This document shows positions 62,701 to 64,000 of a stretch of DNA of 64,000 nt, piece by piece (position 1 is the stretch's first letter; the number at the start of each line of letters is the position of its first letter). Position numbers and translations under genes: made by a program. The notes under the pieces were generated by a model that searched no databases, had not been told where the DNA came from, and worked only from the letters and a program-made list of their open reading frames with translations. This DNA is from Rotaria socialis (lineage: Eukaryota; Rotifera; Eurotatoria; Philodinida; Philodinidae), in assembly GCA_905331475.1 (NCBI GenBank), contig CAJNYU010002514.1:1-64000 (forward strand), read 5' to 3'.

Positions 62701-64000
62701 AATTCGTCAAATATTAACACGTGAGATTTCTGAATTGTCACAATAAAACCATTTTTTTTCAAAACTTTCTTTCGTTCAAAAAAAGATCTTTATGCTTATA
62801 TAAGAAAATTAGATGGGTAATCTCATTAATTTATGTAGAGCACCATAAAGGGTTTTCGAACAAGTTTACTTGTGAGACAATCATGTTTGAAATAATGATA
62901 TAATTAGTCTTTATTACGAAATGTCTCAAAATTTTTAACTAAGAACCTACCATTATCAATGAATGCGTTCTTGCATTTGTAAGTCAATTTTAATAAGACT
63001 TCATAATATAATATTTAGTACATTTTGAAATTATTAAATACTTAATTTGTATGTAGACTTTGAATAGGGATTAGTGTTTTATCGACAAGCAAAAATTTTA
63101 TTGCTCTCAATCAATCGCATTCTCCAATGATTTACATCATAATAAAATCTTCTACTTGTTATTTTCATAGAAAATCATGTAAATTTCACTATGATAGACT
63201 GTATAATGTAAAAAAATTATCTTTGTTAAAAATATTTGTCAGTACTTCGATGATATTAGAATAGCCGAATAATCACTCAGAATAGAGCGTGAAGGGAAAT
63301 ATTACTAAATCTTTTAATTTTTCTAATGATATTTGTTGTAGAATATCAAGGTACACGCATGCGTTTTTATTAGTCGTCATACAAGTAGGTTATATAAATG
63401 TAATTTATGTTTTATTAATGATAATAAACTTAAGTGTGAGTGTTATGTTCCTTTTTCAAAGGATAATTTTATTTCATAATAATAATATAAATAATGTAAA
63501 ATGTAAGGCAGTGAGTTCCTATGTAGAACATAACATAGGGAGATAATTTTGCCACTGAAGAAAAGGAGAAAAAAGGAAAACAAAAACAAACAACTATTCT
63601 ATTCATGCGGGTCTGTTTCTCTATCTTAGTAAAGATGTCAGACCCTAACAGTGAGTATTGATACATAATGCTTTCCCGTAATGCAGAATACGTTTCAGAA
63701 AATACAATGTAATCAAAAATCTATATAAGCTAAGAAAAAATATAAACCTATAAAAGAATGAAAAGAATACTAATTGGTATCCTTTTTAAATTAATATAAA
63801 TATATCACTATGTAGATATACAATGTATTATGTGTTGATAATGACAAATTTTGTAATTTATCACACGATCAGCATAAAAGTTGCATGTTTCGTAATATAG
63901 CGCGCTTTTCTTCAATTTACTTTTCCCTAAGTTATAACAACACGTCAATCGCACGGGATAATGTTACTTATTCCGGTCGTTTTCAACTATAAACGATCAA
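62701..64000. other. Gene-free right end
   Basis: AT-rich sequence with short chance frames (62721-62903, 63289-63546). No feature recognised. Confidence 0.45.

Noticed and set aside
1-64000. Spliced-leader RNA gene, functional tRNA or rRNA, CRISPR array
   Set aside because: None visible: no bdelloid-type spliced-leader sequence, no complete cloverleaf and no regularly spaced repeats.

Overview
The window looks like nuclear DNA of a bdelloid rotifer. The base composition is AT-rich, introns are mostly 50-80 nt with GT-AG ends, the proteins are clearly metazoan, and several downstream genes have a splice acceptor directly in front of their ATG, as expected for spliced-leader trans-splicing, which is known in bdelloids. 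The low gene density and high AT would fit a Rotaria-like genome better than a compact one; this is inference. One N at 44005, flanked by a near-identical duplication, shows that this is a draft assembly.

Layout. 1-1298: a GC-rich hAT-like repeat at the edge, then BTAF1 upstream sequence with a TATA box. 1299-14943 (+): BTAF1/Mot1, the Swi2/Snf2 ATPase that removes TBP from DNA. One BTAF1 intron (3943-6482) holds a complete three-exon gene on the opposite strand for a secreted protein with a SPOR-like fold. 14944-18726 is gene-free. 18727-19728 (-) is a small two-pass membrane protein with PY-type motifs. It shares a 274-bp CCAAT-containing promoter region with a rightward cluster: an SPOP-like MATH-BTB protein (20003-22086), MMTAG2/C1orf35 (22193-23341) and SDHAF4 (23449-23757). 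25188-26788 (-) is a small heat-shock protein with two alpha-crystallin domains. 29946-32036 (-) is a histamine-H1-like amine GPCR. 32037-49825 is a gene desert carrying several non-autonomous DNA elements: two short hAT-type elements with perfect 8-bp target duplications, a CCGGCAG-ended element, a tRNA-like relic beside an inverted repeat, and a 1.3-kb foldback broken by a nested insertion. 49826-50835 (-) is a divergent tetraspanin. 52087-53118 (+) is a pair of small genes (MIT domain, then a multipass membrane protein) with the spacing seen in the SPOP cluster. 53119-64000 has no gene I can support.

How the pieces fit. Most genes are single-copy housekeeping or signalling genes in ordinary metazoan style. 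The coherent unusual themes are (1) probable polycistronic units: in three cases the upstream stop codon lies 105-107 nt before the downstream acceptor AG; (2) a nested antisense gene whose product resembles a bacterial peptidoglycan-binding domain, a candidate for horizontal acquisition; (3) a tandem alpha-crystallin chaperone, plausible in a desiccation-tolerant animal. Gene models were made by eye from reading frame, splice sites and family alignment from memory; no search or RNA data was available.
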